Below are positions 63,123-64,000 of a stretch of 64,000 nucleotides of DNA, in pieces. The position numbers were made by a program, and so were the translations under genes. Position 1 is the first letter of the stretch; each line of letters starts with the position of its first letter. A model generated the notes under the pieces. The model was not told the DNA's origin and made no database searches. It saw nothing but the letters and a program-made list of their open reading frames with translations. The stretch covers positions 1,227,001 through 1,291,000 of the forward strand of contig NZ_CP011039.1 of assembly GCF_000238255.3 (NCBI RefSeq). The letters run 5' to 3'. Origin of the DNA: Pseudoalteromonas spongiae UST010723-006 (GTDB lineage Bacteria > Pseudomonadota > Gammaproteobacteria > Enterobacterales > Alteromonadaceae).

Positions 63123-64000
63123 ATGGATGCGCTGTTGTTTCGTTTTAGTGATTATGAATTTGAACCAGAAACAGGTTACCTAACGCGGTTGAACGATGCC
63201 CAAACTCAGCAGCCGGTGTTACTGCGAAATAAGGTTGCTAATTTACTGACCTATTTTTTGCAGCACCCAAATGAACTCATTGCTAAAGAAACCTTGCTTA
63301 CACATTTATGGCAGCATGGTGACTATCGCGAATCAGCATTAACGCAAAGTATTCGTGAGTTACGTTTGGCCCTAAACGATGATGCTAAATCGCCGTGTTA
63401 CATTAAAACAATTCCACAACGTGGTTATCAGTGGATTTGCCCAATAACACGTGACGTAAATCAGGCAGAATCAAAGCATTCTGAACAACCAACAGCAAAA
63501 AAAATACAGACAGAAAACACGTTAAATAAATCCCTAGGTTTATGGATTGTTGTGGGCGTTTTAATGTTAGCCGGGTTAATATTGGCTATTGGAATTTGGC
63601 AACTTAATAGCGGTAATGTTGCTAACCATAGCGAACAACAAAACCAAGTTACATCGCGTTTGCGAGTAATGGTGCTGCCGTTTATTAACGATACACAACA
63701 GCCAAGCATGGCATGGCTAGAACATGGCCTGTCAGATATGTTGGCGGTCGATTTAAAGCGCTCTCAACGGGTTGATGTGATTTCGCCCTCTGAGGCACAT
63801 TTATCGTTGTTGAAAAATGAGTTGCCGTGGCCCGCAATGCCAGTACAAATACGTAACTTACTCGATAAACTTGGGGCAAATGTCGCTATTTTCGCAAGTG
63901 TGCGCATGCATCAGCAAAAACAAGTTATCGACTTTCAGGCAATCTATTCTGATGGACGCATCAAACAGGGTAGTTTGAGCTATGACGAGTTAGCGTCGCA
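63123..64000 (+). CDS. CadC/ToxR-like membrane transcription regulator (3' end outside window)
   Basis: The frame is open from the ATG at 63123 to the right edge (about 292 residues seen). Residues 1-105 are an OmpR-type winged helix (RESALTQSIRELRLALNDD, then YIKTIPQRGYQW). A linker follows, then one membrane helix (about 138-162). After it comes a periplasmic part with VMVLPFINDT and AWLEHGLSDMLAVDL, the pattern of TolB/FlgO-like domains of CadC-type regulators. It is divergent from the thiol-redox operon and may sense an envelope signal that controls it. No clear ribosome site precedes the ATG. Confidence 0.85.
   Translation, partial: MDALLFRFSDYEFEPETGYLTRLNDAQTQQPVLLRNKVANLLTYFLQHPNELIAKETLLTHLWQHGDYRESALTQSIRELRLALNDDAKSPCYIKTIPQRGYQWICPITRDVNQAESKHSEQPTAKKIQTENTLNKSLGLWIVVGVLMLAGLILAIGIWQLNSGNVANHSEQQNQVTSRLRVMVLPFINDTQQPSMAWLEHGLSDMLAVDLKRSQRVDVISPSEAHLSLLKNELPWPAMPVQIRNLLDKLGANVAIFASVRMHQQKQVIDFQAIYSDGRIKQGSLSYDELAS

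Overview
The window looks like a core-chromosome segment of a marine gammaproteobacterium of the order Alteromonadales, most like Pseudoalteromonas. The evidence is moderately AT-rich DNA, short intergenic gaps with many strong hairpin-plus-T terminators, and gene neighbourhoods shared with Escherichia coli and its relatives: pabB-nudL-sdaA, yciB-trp operon-yciV-yciO-rluB, gcvR-bcp, and zwf-pgl. No rRNA or tRNA gene, CRISPR array, prophage or complete insertion sequence was seen.

Positions 1-9.4 kb hold the 3' end of an HrcA-like gene, grpE, a Bcr/CflA efflux pump, an M48 lipoprotein peptidase, a hybrid sensor kinase that has lost its phospho-accepting histidine, a coiled-coil membrane protein, and a REC-TPR regulator paired with a small soluble kinase. 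From 9.5 to 21.4 kb come cysB, sdaA-nudL-pabB, class I fumarase, leucine dehydrogenase, a chloramphenicol-acetyltransferase homologue, hrpB and a TRM11-like methyltransferase. From 21.4 to 27 kb come mtfA, a yhaJ-type LysR gene divergent from a DoxX-pirin-glutathionyl-hydroquinone reductase operon, an Ala/Lys/Pro-rich protein and a Nif3 homologue. From 27 to 31.7 kb there is a PhoP/PhoQ-like operon flanked by two small periplasmic proteins, then yciI and an NSS symporter. The stretch 31.8-34.8 kb is the most accessory part: poorly conserved small proteins, an orphan HNH nuclease and a hairpin-rich non-coding stretch.

The trp operon (trpE-G-D-CF-B-A, minus strand, 35.5-42.0 kb) is complete. 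It is preceded by two tandem leader peptides, each with three consecutive Trp codons and each followed by its own terminator. Beyond it are a DMT exporter, yciV, yciO, scpA-scpB and rluB. Positions 47-53 kb hold bcp, gcvR, bamC, a YjiH-type membrane protein, a 59-residue DUF2897-like protein and an ankyrin protein. A 615-residue cysteine desulfurase / degenerate metallo-beta-lactamase-like / rhodanese fusion follows. A LacI-type regulator is divergent from pgi, and then come zwf-pgl. Between pgi and zwf lie three copies of a structured motif whose stems show compensatory changes. The window ends with a thiol-redox operon (DsbD/CcdA-like, TlpA-like, double thioredoxin-fold) and the 5' part of a CadC-like regulator.

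The strongest candidates for something undescribed are the tandem trp attenuators, the triple RNA motif before zwf, the desulfurase-MBL-rhodanese fusion, the histidine-less hybrid kinase, and a small inverted-repeat element present in two diverged copies.
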